Assembly (NCBI RefSeq): GCF_000767465.1
Contig: NZ_CP009292.1
Location: 434,001-498,000 of the forward strand
DNA length: 64,000 nucleotides
Reading direction: 5' to 3'
From: Novosphingobium pentaromativorans US6-1
Lineage (GTDB): Bacteria > Pseudomonadota > Alphaproteobacteria > Sphingomonadales > Sphingomonadaceae
Each line of letters begins with the position of its first letter. Position 1 is the first letter of the stretch. This document shows, in pieces, positions 50,206-58,166 of this stretch. The position numbers and the translations under genes are program-made. Below the pieces are notes generated by a model. The model saw nothing but the letters and a program-made list of their open reading frames with translations. It was not told the DNA's origin and made no database searches.

Positions 50206-51057
50206 TCATGCATCGCCTTGCGCATCGATCTGGAAAGAAGGCCCAATGAAACCGGCAGATGAGGGCACGTCCTGCTCGGCGGGAGCCTTGTAATCCCAAC
50301 ATCCTGCCAGCAGTCCGCCATCGATGGTAATGATCTCACCGGTAATGAACCCCGCCTCTTTCGAGGCGAGATAGAGCACCGCATTGCCAATGTCTTCCGG
50401 ACGACCCGCACGTGGGATCGGCTGACGTGTTGCCATGTCAGCTTCCAGCGCTGCAAGGTCGCTGTGGTCGCCTCCCGCCATGGGTGTGAGGATCTGTCCC
50501 GGACAAATGCAATTGACACGGATGTTGAACCGGCCGAGTTCGACGGCGGCCGACCGCGTAAGATTGAGCAATGCGGACTTGCACGCACTATAGGCGTGTC
50601 CGAAGGCATATCCTCGCAGCCCCCCGATCGACGACGTGCTTACGATCGCGCCGCCACCGCGCTGCTTCATATGTGGCACGCTGAATTTCATTCCGAGAAA
50701 CACGGAGCGAACCAGGACGGAAAATGTCTTGTCCCAGTCCTCTACGGAAAGCGCTTCGATCGGTCCGACAGCCCCGGGGAAACCTGCATTGTTGAACAGC
50801 ACATCGATGCCCCCGAGCCGTGACGCTGCGGATTCGACAAAATCCTGCATGGCCTGCTCGCACGAGACATCGGTCTCGATGAAAATCGCTTCCCCGCCTG
50901 CCGCTTCGCAAAGACCTGCCGTTTCGAGACCGCCGGCCGTGTTCAGATCGGCCAGAGCAATCTTTGCTCCCTCCTCAGCGAAACGGATCGCCGTCCCGCG
51001 GCCGATGCCACTGGCACCACCGGTAATCAATACAGTCTTTCCCGAAAACCGCTTCAT
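50206..51057 (-). CDS. SDR-family oxidoreductase with C-terminal extension
   Basis: A 283-residue classical SDR: TGGASGIGRGTA near residues 12-23, NNAG in LFNNAGFPGA, catalytic YSACKSAL with STSSIGG, and ITGEIITIDGG. About 30 residues follow the normal C-terminus (CWDYKAPAEQD...), which may cover the active site or mediate oligomerisation. The ATG at 51057 has GGGAGAGAACGAAG upstream; longer frames lack this. It is divergent from the P450 at 51323, so both may share control sites at 51127-51159. Confidence 0.86.
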   Translation of the reverse strand: MKRFSGKTVLITGGASGIGRGTAIRFAEEGAKIALADLNTAGGLETAGLCEAAGGEAIFIETDVSCEQAMQDFVESAASRLGGIDVLFNNAGFPGAVGPIEALSVEDWDKTFSVLVRSVFLGMKFSVPHMKQRGGGAIVSTSSIGGLRGYAFGHAYSACKSALLNLTRSAAVELGRFNIRVNCICPGQILTPMAGGDHSDLAALEADMATRQPIPRAGRPEDIGNAVLYLASKEAGFITGEIITIDGGLLAGCWDYKAPAEQDVPSSAGFIGPSFQIDAQGDA

Positions 51058-51126
51058 CTTCGTTCTCTCCCGAATTGATCTTTCTCGGCTGATTCTGGTG
51101 CTCGGTGACAGCAGCAGTAGACACCG

Positions 51127-51159
51127 ACATGTGAAATGTCTATTTTTTATCTGAAATAA
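51127..51159. promoter_or_regulatory. Twin dyads in SDR-P450 divergent promoter
   Basis: ACAT-GTGAA-ATGT (51127-51139) and TTAT-CTGAA-ATAA (51147-51159) are two small dyads, each with TGAAAT, spaced 20 bases apart, i.e. on the same face of the helix. The first shares ATGTGAAA with the perfect dyad at 6578-6592. Located 70-102 bases before the SDR start and about 165 before the P450 start. Confidence 0.5.
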
Positions 51160-51322
51160 GATTCGCGGAAAGGATGGAACACCTTGGACTGGTGCTGTAG
51201 GCTGCAAAGCCCGCCAACGGCGCCCAAGCAGGCACAACGCGTCGCAATGCAAGCACGAGCCGGAGCATCTCGCGCCGAGCATGCCGGGACGATGCGGATA
51301 GAACCGTCGAGAGGATCAACCA

Positions 51323-52564
51323 ATGAAACATCAACCTGTTATTCAAGGCTTCGATGACGTGGATTTCGATCCATTCGCATTCTTCGCTGCATCGTTTGGA
51401 GAAATCCGGGACGTCTACAGTCTCTATGATCGACTTCGTCAGCAAGGCACTGTGGTCGAAGGCAGCGTGCTGGACCTGCTCTGCGGGGTCACGGAGCCCC
51501 AGCTTGAAGGCCTTCGGCAGTTCACGGTGCTGGGTTACGAGGAGGCAATGGCGGTCAATCGCGATCCGGCGCTGTTTTCCAACGCGACGCTGAACGATTA
51601 CCTTTCCATCACCTTCGGCCCGACGCTCACTGCGCTTGATCCGCCGGTCCACACCGAGGTTAGGCGCGTGTTCCAGCGCATCTTCCTGCCCGCACAAGTT
51701 GCGAAGTGGAGCGAGACTTTCATCGATCCGGTGATCGATCGGCTGGTTACCGATCTTGCAACGGCGGGCAAGGCCGAACTGGTTGAGGACTTCGCCAAGA
51801 AGTACCCCTTCCAGATCATCTATCGCCAGCTCGCACTGCCAGAGCAGGACATAGAGACGTTTCACAAGCTGGCAGTGGCACAAGGCCTGATGGGAGAGTA
51901 TCGCCATCACGCAGTGGAAGCGTCGCAAAAGCTCGGCGCTTTCCTGACGGACATCGTTGCCGAGCGGCGACGCAATCCGGGCGCGGACCTTATCAGCACA
52001 CTGGCAACCAGCGAAGTGGATGGCGCTCGGCTGGAAGACCAGTTCATCATCGCTTTCCTGCGCCAACTGACGCTTGCCGCCGGCGATACGACATTTCGGG
52101 CGACCGGCACGCTGTTCGCCGGACTGCTCTCAACCCCTGGGCTTCTGGATGAAGTGCGAAACGATCGCTCGCTCGTCGCTCCGCTGATTGAAGAAACCCT
52201 GCGATGGGACGGCCCTTCGGGCTATACCCTGCGAACCGCCACGCGCGATACCGAACTGGGCGGTGTCGCGATCCCCGCCGGATCGGTGGTGAATGTCTCA
52301 TTCTCGGCCGCGAACCGGGACCCCAATGCCTTTGCCAATCCGAATGCCTTCGACGTACACCGCCCGAAAAAGCCGCATATGGGCTTCAACACCGGCCCGC
52401 ATATGTGCGTGGGGCAACACCTGGCACGCCTGGAAATGTCCCGCGCCGTAAACGCAATGCTCGACCGCTTTCCCAACATGCGCTTCGATCCGGCCCAGCC
52501 GCGACCGCATATCGAAGGCGTCGTGTTTCGCACTCCCTACAACGTTCACGTCCTGCTGGACTGA
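51323..52564 (+). CDS. Cytochrome P450 (class I type)
   Basis: A 413-residue P450 with LAAGDTTFRATG as the I-helix motif, ExxR in IEETLRW, and heme loop GFNTGPHMCVGQHLARLEM. It is the closest relative in the window of the P450 at 6647-7891; they match in many blocks including KYPFQIIYRQL and ARLEMSRA. GAGAGGAT precedes the ATG. Only 21 bases separate it from a molybdopterin oxidoreductase gene, so they form an operon. No redox partners nearby. Confidence 0.93.
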   Translation: MKHQPVIQGFDDVDFDPFAFFAASFGEIRDVYSLYDRLRQQGTVVEGSVLDLLCGVTEPQLEGLRQFTVLGYEEAMAVNRDPALFSNATLNDYLSITFGPTLTALDPPVHTEVRRVFQRIFLPAQVAKWSETFIDPVIDRLVTDLATAGKAELVEDFAKKYPFQIIYRQLALPEQDIETFHKLAVAQGLMGEYRHHAVEASQKLGAFLTDIVAERRRNPGADLISTLATSEVDGARLEDQFIIAFLRQLTLAAGDTTFRATGTLFAGLLSTPGLLDEVRNDRSLVAPLIEETLRWDGPSGYTLRTATRDTELGGVAIPAGSVVNVSFSAANRDPNAFANPNAFDVHRPKKPHMGFNTGPHMCVGQHLARLEMSRAVNAMLDRFPNMRFDPAQPRPHIEGVVFRTPYNVHVLLD

Positions 52565-52585
52565 AGAACGCAAGGAAACCGGGCC

Positions 52586-54730
52586 ATGCGCGAAGAAATC
52601 AGTTTCTGCCGGATCTGCTGCGTCAGCTGCGCCATGAAGATGCAGATCGACGACAACGACCGGATCGTCAGCATCCGCGGCGACAAGACCAATCCCATGT
52701 CCCGCGGCTACGCCTGCTACAAGGGCTTGCAGGCAGAGGATCTCCATCATGGGCCGGGCCGCATACTGCGCCCGCTCAAGCGCCTCGACGATGGCTCGTT
52801 CAAGGAAATTCCCTACGAGCAGGCATTCGACGAAATAGCGGCCAAGATGCAGTCGATCATCGATCGCGATGGCCCCGACGCGATAGCAACCTTCAAGGGC
52901 GTGGGCAGCTTTTCCTGTTCGACCGCCTATCCGATGCCGCAGGCGTTCACGCGGGCCATTGAGTCTTCCGCCTATTTCACCACAGCCACGGTGGACCAGT
53001 CGGCCAAGTTCATCACCCATGGACGCATGGGTGGATGGGCCGCAGGCAAACCGAATCTCGACCAATCCGATGTCGCAATTCTATTCGGAACGAACCCCCT
53101 CGTATCGCACGCCCTGATGGGCTTCTTGTCGGCCGATCCGACCAAGATTCTCAAAGAGGCCCGAAACCGGGGCTTGAAGCTGATCGTTGTCGATCCGCGG
53201 CGCAGCGAAACTGCCCAGTTCGCAGCGCTGCACCTGCAACCCTTGCCGGGCGAGGATGCGTCGATCGCCGCAGGCCTGATTCGCATCATCCTGGAAAACG
53301 GCTGGGAAGACTCAGACTTCTGCAACCGTCATGTCGCGCCAGGCGGATTGGCCCGCCTGCGCCAGGCCGTGGAACCGTACACGCCCGAGATGGTCGCAAA
53401 GCGCGCGGGCATCGAGGCGGAGCTTCTGTTAGAGGCAGCCACCCTGTTCGCAAAAGAATCGAAAAGGGGCGCGGCCTGGACGGCAACTGGCGTGACCATG
53501 TCTCCCCGCTCCAATCTGGCAGACCACATGGTATCGTTGCTCAACGTGATCTGCGGACGCTTCCGGCGCGAGGGCGACAAGGTAACCAACATCGTTCCCT
53601 GGCACCCGCCTTTCGACTTTCGCGCCGAGGTCATCCCTCCCGACCGCCATTGGGAGAAGGCGCCCCCCGGCAGAATTCGAGGCGCCGGGAATCTGCTGGG
53701 CGAACGAATGGCCTGCAATTTCGCCGATGAGATCCTCACCCCGGGTAAGGGGCAGATAAAAGCCGTGCTCAATGGCAGTTGCAACCTTGCCTCATCCCTG
53801 CCGGACCAGCGCAAGGTGGTCAGCGCGCTCCGTTCGCTCGAACTGCTGGTTTCGGTAGATCCCTTCATGTCGACGACGGCACGGCTGTCGCACTACATCT
53901 TGCCGGTCAAACTCGAATTCGAACGTTTCGACCTGCCGCTCGCCCATGTCGGAGTCAGCTTCTATCCCGTCGCCTTCGGCGCCTATGCCCGGCCGGTCAT
54001 CGCCCCGCCGGCCGGCTCCGACGTCGTCGATGATTGGTATATATACTGGTCCCTGGCCAAGCGGCTGGGCAAGCAGATCTCGTTCGAGGGTACGCCGCTG
54101 GACATGCAAACTCCGCCCACAAGCGAAATGCTCATCGAACTGCTCGCCAAAGATGGTCAGGTCCCCCTTGCCGAAATCAAGAAATATCCGGGCGGGCACA
54201 TATTCGATATTCACGGAACTGTCGGTGCCGCTCGGCCCGAGGCTTGTGCCCGTTTCGACGTCATGCCCGACGAAGTGTTTGCCGAACTGACCGAAGTCGC
54301 GGTCGAGAGCACGCTAACGTGCGAAAATCCAAAAGAAGGTCAGCCTTTCACCCATCGCCTTGCCGTGAGGCGCGATCGGAATGTCGTCAACTCGCAGACC
54401 GCACTTCCATATCAGCGCCGCCGTCGTTCCTACAATCCGGCATGGCTGAACCCGCAGGACATTGTGGAACTGGGCCTGGAAGAAGGTGATCGCATCTGGA
54501 TGACCTCGGATCACGGACGGATTCCCGCGGCCGTCTCGGGAGATCCGTCGGTGCGTCCTGGCGTCGTCCAGATGTCGCACGGCTGGGGCCAATTGCCCGA
54601 TGATCCCGGCGATTTCGAGAACTCAGGCGCGAACACGAATCTCCTGATCTCAAGCGAACGGGATATGGAGCCCATCAATTCGATGGCGCGACTATCGGCG
54701 ATCCCGGTCGCGATCTGTCGAATGGATTGA
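52586..54730 (+). CDS. Molybdopterin (bis-MGD) oxidoreductase, single subunit
   Basis: A 714-residue paralogue of the protein at 16324-18495; both begin MREE and have the same spacing of four Fe-S cysteines (FCRICCVSC ... GYACYKG). Further shared blocks are VDQSAKFITHGR, GTNPLVSHA, VVDPRRSETAQ and MSPRSNLADH. As in the other copy no Cys or Sec is seen at the Mo-ligand region (KFITHGR), there is no Tat signal, and no partner subunits are adjacent. Genomic pairing with a P450 suggests it acts on the P450 product or on a common substrate, for example hydration, dehydration or O-atom chemistry. Confidence 0.9.
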   Translation: MREEISFCRICCVSCAMKMQIDDNDRIVSIRGDKTNPMSRGYACYKGLQAEDLHHGPGRILRPLKRLDDGSFKEIPYEQAFDEIAAKMQSIIDRDGPDAIATFKGVGSFSCSTAYPMPQAFTRAIESSAYFTTATVDQSAKFITHGRMGGWAAGKPNLDQSDVAILFGTNPLVSHALMGFLSADPTKILKEARNRGLKLIVVDPRRSETAQFAALHLQPLPGEDASIAAGLIRIILENGWEDSDFCNRHVAPGGLARLRQAVEPYTPEMVAKRAGIEAELLLEAATLFAKESKRGAAWTATGVTMSPRSNLADHMVSLLNVICGRFRREGDKVTNIVPWHPPFDFRAEVIPPDRHWEKAPPGRIRGAGNLLGERMACNFADEILTPGKGQIKAVLNGSCNLASSLPDQRKVVSALRSLELLVSVDPFMSTTARLSHYILPVKLEFERFDLPLAHVGVSFYPVAFGAYARPVIAPPAGSDVVDDWYIYWSLAKRLGKQISFEGTPLDMQTPPTSEMLIELLAKDGQVPLAEIKKYPGGHIFDIHGTVGAARPEACARFDVMPDEVFAELTEVAVESTLTCENPKEGQPFTHRLAVRRDRNVVNSQTALPYQRRRRSYNPAWLNPQDIVELGLEEGDRIWMTSDHGRIPAAVSGDPSVRPGVVQMSHGWGQLPDDPGDFENSGANTNLLISSERDMEPINSMARLSAIPVAICRMD

Positions 54731-55046
54731 GCGGCCGCAGCCACTGGCAGCGGTTGATCCCGGGAACAGACCTCGCCACATTCTGGGTCGGCCGAGTGTT
54801 CCGAAGTACAGCGATCTCGCCTTCTGGGAGCATCCGGCCCACTGTGCTTTGTGGTTTGATGAAAGCAATCTTTCACCAGCACTTGCCGGCACCAGACAGG
54901 TGGTCTCGACTTCATCGAACATGGTTTGTCGTGACTGCGCCCCCAGTCGCCCCAAGGCGTTCGCATGGGCGCCCCGAAGGACAATCTGGCAAATCCGCGC
55001 TTCCGCCTTATGATCGAGCGAGTGATAACCTGGCTGGCGGACCCGA
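54731..55046. other. Intergenic region without a supported gene
   Basis: A 316-base gap. One plus-strand frame stays open for roughly 100 codons (including KYSDLAFWEHPAHCALW) but has no convincing start or recognisable family, and the opposite strand is equally open. It could be a decayed gene fragment. No strong palindrome was seen here. Confidence 0.4.
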
Positions 55047-56147
55047 ATGGAAAGAGCTGATGCTGTCATCGTTGGGGCCGGAGTGGTGGGGCTGGCCATT
55101 GCCGAGGCGTTGGCCAGAAACGGCATGCCGCCCTTGGTCCTTGAAGGCGAAGCCCATTTCGGATCGTGGACGAGCAGCCGCAACAGTGAAGTCATTCACT
55201 CCGGACTCTACTATCCGGACGGCTCGCTCAAGGCGCGGCTTTGCGTCGAAGGGCGTGACAGGCTCTATGCGTTCTGCAAAGGCGCAGGGGTTGCGCACAA
55301 ACGCCTGGGCAAGATCATCTTTGCCCAATCCCTCGAACAATCCGGCGAGCTCGATGTCATAGAATTGGCCGCAAGCATGGCTGGTGCGGGTAAGCTTACG
55401 CGGATGACGAGAGCGCAGGCACGAGGCCTCGAGCCCGAACTCGATCTCGCCGACGCCCTCCTTTCGCCTGATACCGGGATCATCGATGTACATGCCTACA
55501 TGCAGGCGCTGATCGGTTCGGCAGAAGCTCGCGGCGCAAGCCTCGTGTGCTCGACCAAGGTCACTCGCGCCGTACAGCGGCAGGACGCCTGGCAAATCTG
55601 GATCGAGGGCATGGACGAACCGGTGCTTGAAACGCCGATCCTGATCAACTCCGGCGGACTTGCCGCGCAAGATCTTGCGCGGACAATCGAGGCCCTGCCT
55701 GCCGATCGCGTGCCGCCGCTTCATTTCGCGCGCGGCGTGTACTTTACCTATGGCGGCGCCGTACCTTTCAAGCACCTGATCTACCCGGTCCCCGAGCCCG
55801 GTGGGCTCGGCACCCACCTCACGCTCGATCTTGCCGGCCGGGCCCGTTTCGGACCTGACGTGGAATGGATCGATACGATCGACTATACGGTCGACGAAGG
55901 CCGCAAGGAGCATTTCGTGCAGGCAGCCAGAAGAATCTGGCCGAAGCTGGACCCCGAACGCCTTCAGCCCGGCTATGCAGGCATCCGGCCGAAACTTTCA
56001 GGTCCGGGCGAGCCCGTCGCCGACTTCAGGATCGAAGGACCTGCCGAACATGGATTGCCCGGTTTGATCAACCTCTTCGGCATCGAGTCGCCGGGACTGA
56101 CGGCTTCGCTGGCCATCGGCGAACTCGTCGTTCGGAAACTGGGATGA
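55047..56147 (+). CDS. FAD-dependent oxidoreductase, L-2-hydroxyglutarate-dehydrogenase-like
   Basis: A 366-residue DAO-fold flavoprotein. The FAD motif VIVGAGVVGLAIAEALAR occupies residues 8-25; SSRNSEVIHSGLYY followed by SLKARLCVEGRDRLY is diagnostic of the LhgO (L-2-hydroxyglutarate oxidase) group. GLINLFGIESPGLTASLAIG closes the FAD domain. It oxidises a 2-hydroxy acid, most likely a dicarboxylate. It follows the second molybdopterin enzyme after a 316-base gap. A ribosome-binding site is not obvious, so the start could shift slightly. Confidence 0.88.
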   Translation: MERADAVIVGAGVVGLAIAEALARNGMPPLVLEGEAHFGSWTSSRNSEVIHSGLYYPDGSLKARLCVEGRDRLYAFCKGAGVAHKRLGKIIFAQSLEQSGELDVIELAASMAGAGKLTRMTRAQARGLEPELDLADALLSPDTGIIDVHAYMQALIGSAEARGASLVCSTKVTRAVQRQDAWQIWIEGMDEPVLETPILINSGGLAAQDLARTIEALPADRVPPLHFARGVYFTYGGAVPFKHLIYPVPEPGGLGTHLTLDLAGRARFGPDVEWIDTIDYTVDEGRKEHFVQAARRIWPKLDPERLQPGYAGIRPKLSGPGEPVADFRIEGPAEHGLPGLINLFGIESPGLTASLAIGELVVRKLG

Positions 56148-56227
56148 GCCCTAGGCTTGTCGGCGCATAGCGCGGCGCAAACGACGCATGGCTGCGCATC
56201 AAGGCCCTGAACCTCACTGGACACAAT

Positions 56228-57157
56228 ATGGCATTATCCGATTCCCGGCAGATCGATCAGTTGTCCGCACTGGTTTGCCTCGCATCCACGCACTCCTTCA
56301 CCGCCGCCGGCAGGATGCTGCAAAGGCATCCGACCGTCATCTCGAAGCGGATTGCGTCACTCGAGGCGCGCCTTGGCGTGCGTCTGGTCGAACGCTCGAC
56401 CCGGCAGGTTCGGCTCACCGACGCCGGGGTCAAACTGGTCGAAAAGATCATCGCGGCGAACGAACTGCTCGACGAAGCCCAGCAGGAAGCGACTTCCCTG
56501 TCCAGCGAGGTCAGCGGGCGGCTTCGCATCGCCTTCCCGGCGACAATGGGACGGTTGTGGATCGCCCCTCGTCTCCCGGATTTTGCCGCCGCGCATCCCC
56601 ATCTCGAGCTCGAAGCGGATTTCGACGACGGCTTCGTGGATCTGGTTGCCGGAGGTTACGATGCGGCCATCCGGATAGGGCATCTGGCCGACAGCAGCCT
56701 GGTCGCGCGCAAGCTCGCCGATCATCAACGCGTCCTCGCCGCTTCCCCCACTTATCTTGAGCGCAGCGGCGTACCGGTCAATCCAGCGGAACTCTCGTCA
56801 CACCGCTGCCTGGGCAACCCGCGGCTTGCCTCGTTTCCGATATGGAAACTGTCCGACGGTGAGAATCTGGCTGCGGTCAGGACACAAGGGCCCTTTCGCA
56901 CCAATGACAGCACGGCCATGCTCGAAGCGGCGCGAGCGGGGCTTGGCATCATCGGTGCAGGCGAATGGCTGGTGGCGAAAGACATCGCGAGCGGCCGTCT
57001 TGTACGCGTCATGCCGAAGTGGACCTTCGATGGCGATGGCGGCATCTACCTGGTGCGACCGTCCGGTCGATATGCATCGAGCAGGGTCGAGGCATTCGCA
57101 GAGTGGATCGAAGATCTCGTCACCTCACTGGACTGGACGACGACAGGACGCGGATAA
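56228..57157 (+). CDS. LysR-family transcriptional regulator
   Basis: A 309-residue LysR protein. The N-terminal winged helix-turn-helix spans about residues 9-67 (LVCLASTHSFTAAGRML then HPTVISKRIASLEARLGVRLVER). The effector domain includes GRLRIAFPATMGRLWIAP and SSHRCLGNPR, with the Crg-like layout. Located directly upstream of the exporter-PhzF-RidA genes in the same direction rather than divergent, so it may belong to a different regulon from regions A-F. Downstream of its stop is a perfect 16+16 palindrome. Confidence 0.9.
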   Translation: MALSDSRQIDQLSALVCLASTHSFTAAGRMLQRHPTVISKRIASLEARLGVRLVERSTRQVRLTDAGVKLVEKIIAANELLDEAQQEATSLSSEVSGRLRIAFPATMGRLWIAPRLPDFAAAHPHLELEADFDDGFVDLVAGGYDAAIRIGHLADSSLVARKLADHQRVLAASPTYLERSGVPVNPAELSSHRCLGNPRLASFPIWKLSDGENLAAVRTQGPFRTNDSTAMLEAARAGLGIIGAGEWLVAKDIASGRLVRVMPKWTFDGDGGIYLVRPSGRYASSRVEAFAEWIEDLVTSLDWTTTGRG

Positions 57158-57194
57158 GCACTTCATTGCTGCATTCAGTGCAGCAATGAAGTGC
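57158..57194. repeat. Perfect 16+16 inverted repeat between LysR and exporter genes
   Basis: The arms GCACTTCATTGCTGCA (57158-57173) and TGCAGCAATGAAGTGC (57179-57194) are perfect inverted copies around TTCAG, starting with the base after the LysR stop codon and ending 47 bases before the exporter start at 57242. It lacks a T-run, so it may be a terminator-like hairpin, an attenuator, or a large operator for the downstream unit. Confidence 0.7.
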
Positions 57195-57241
57195 ATCATA
57201 GCCCTATTCCACACTACAGGAACTATGCCTATCCTCGCGGC

Positions 57242-58138
57242 ATGAAGAGTTCCCCCCACCTTCCGGCGTTTGCCGCGTTCGGATCCCTGCTCTCCCTGCA
57301 GGTGGGCGCGGCCTTTGCAAAGTCCGTTTTCCCGCTTGTCGGCCCCGAGGGAGTCGCCGCCTTGCGCATTGGTCTCGCGGCCTGTGTCCTTGGCCTGGTA
57401 TTCCGTCCCTGGCAGCTGCGCATCGAGCGCCCGATCAAGCCCTATCTGCTGCTTTATGCAGCGATGATCGGATCGATGACCCTGCTGATTTATCGCGCCT
57501 TTTCCTACATGCCAGTCGGCATCGCCATTGCGATCGAGGTTATCGGGCCGCTTGGCGCCGCCCTCATTGCATCGCGGCGCCGGATCGACCTGGTCTGGAT
57601 CGGCCTTGCCCTGGCCGGGCTTGGACTGCTGCCTTTCGGAACGGCGGGAAGCGTGATCGACCCCAGGGGCCTCGCCTTCGTACTGGCCGCTGCACTTTGC
57701 TGGGGCATTTATGTCAGCATCGGAGCAAAGGTGTCAGCGCTCGGCGCGAAAGGAACCGCGATCGGCATGGCGCTGGCGTCGCTTTTCGTCATCCCCATCG
57801 GCGTTGCCCATGCAGGTTCGGCGCTCTTTCATCCGAACATCCTGCTCTCCGGTCTCGTCGTGGCCGCAATGTCGAGCGCGCTTCCCTTCCTTCTGGACAT
57901 CTATGCCTTGCGGCGATTGCCGGCCAGCGTCTTCGGCGTGTTGATGAGTGCTTCTCCGGCGGTCAGCGCCATTGCCGGCATGATGGTTCTCGGTGAGCAC
58001 CTGAGCGCGGTGCAGTGGGCGGGGATCGGATTCATCACAGTCGCCTGCATCGGAACCACCCTCGTATCAGCGCGCCTGTCGAGCGCGAGCCGCGCCGTAG
58101 CCTCGCCCTCAAGCGATCCCTTGGCCAACCCAAGCTGA
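57242..58138 (+). CDS. EamA/RhtA-like inner-membrane exporter
   Basis: A 298-residue drug/metabolite transporter with ten predicted membrane helices in two EamA halves. GPEGVAALRIGLAACVLG, YMPVGIAIAIEVIGPLGAAL and VFGVLMSASPAVSAIAGMMVLGE are close to the RhtA amino-acid exporter pattern. The ATG at 57242 is preferred to codons inside the palindrome. Probably exports an amino acid or related amine. It leads the PhzF-RidA-RidA genes. Confidence 0.85.
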   Translation: MKSSPHLPAFAAFGSLLSLQVGAAFAKSVFPLVGPEGVAALRIGLAACVLGLVFRPWQLRIERPIKPYLLLYAAMIGSMTLLIYRAFSYMPVGIAIAIEVIGPLGAALIASRRRIDLVWIGLALAGLGLLPFGTAGSVIDPRGLAFVLAAALCWGIYVSIGAKVSALGAKGTAIGMALASLFVIPIGVAHAGSALFHPNILLSGLVVAAMSSALPFLLDIYALRRLPASVFGVLMSASPAVSAIAGMMVLGEHLSAVQWAGIGFITVACIGTTLVSARLSSASRAVASPSSDPLANPS

Positions 58139-58166
58139 CAACGCGGCGCCAATCCTGGAAACGATC

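Noticed and set aside
54731..55046. A roughly 100-codon open frame after the second molybdopterin gene
   Set aside because: No clear start, no recognised family and an equally open opposite strand; kept only as an intergenic note.
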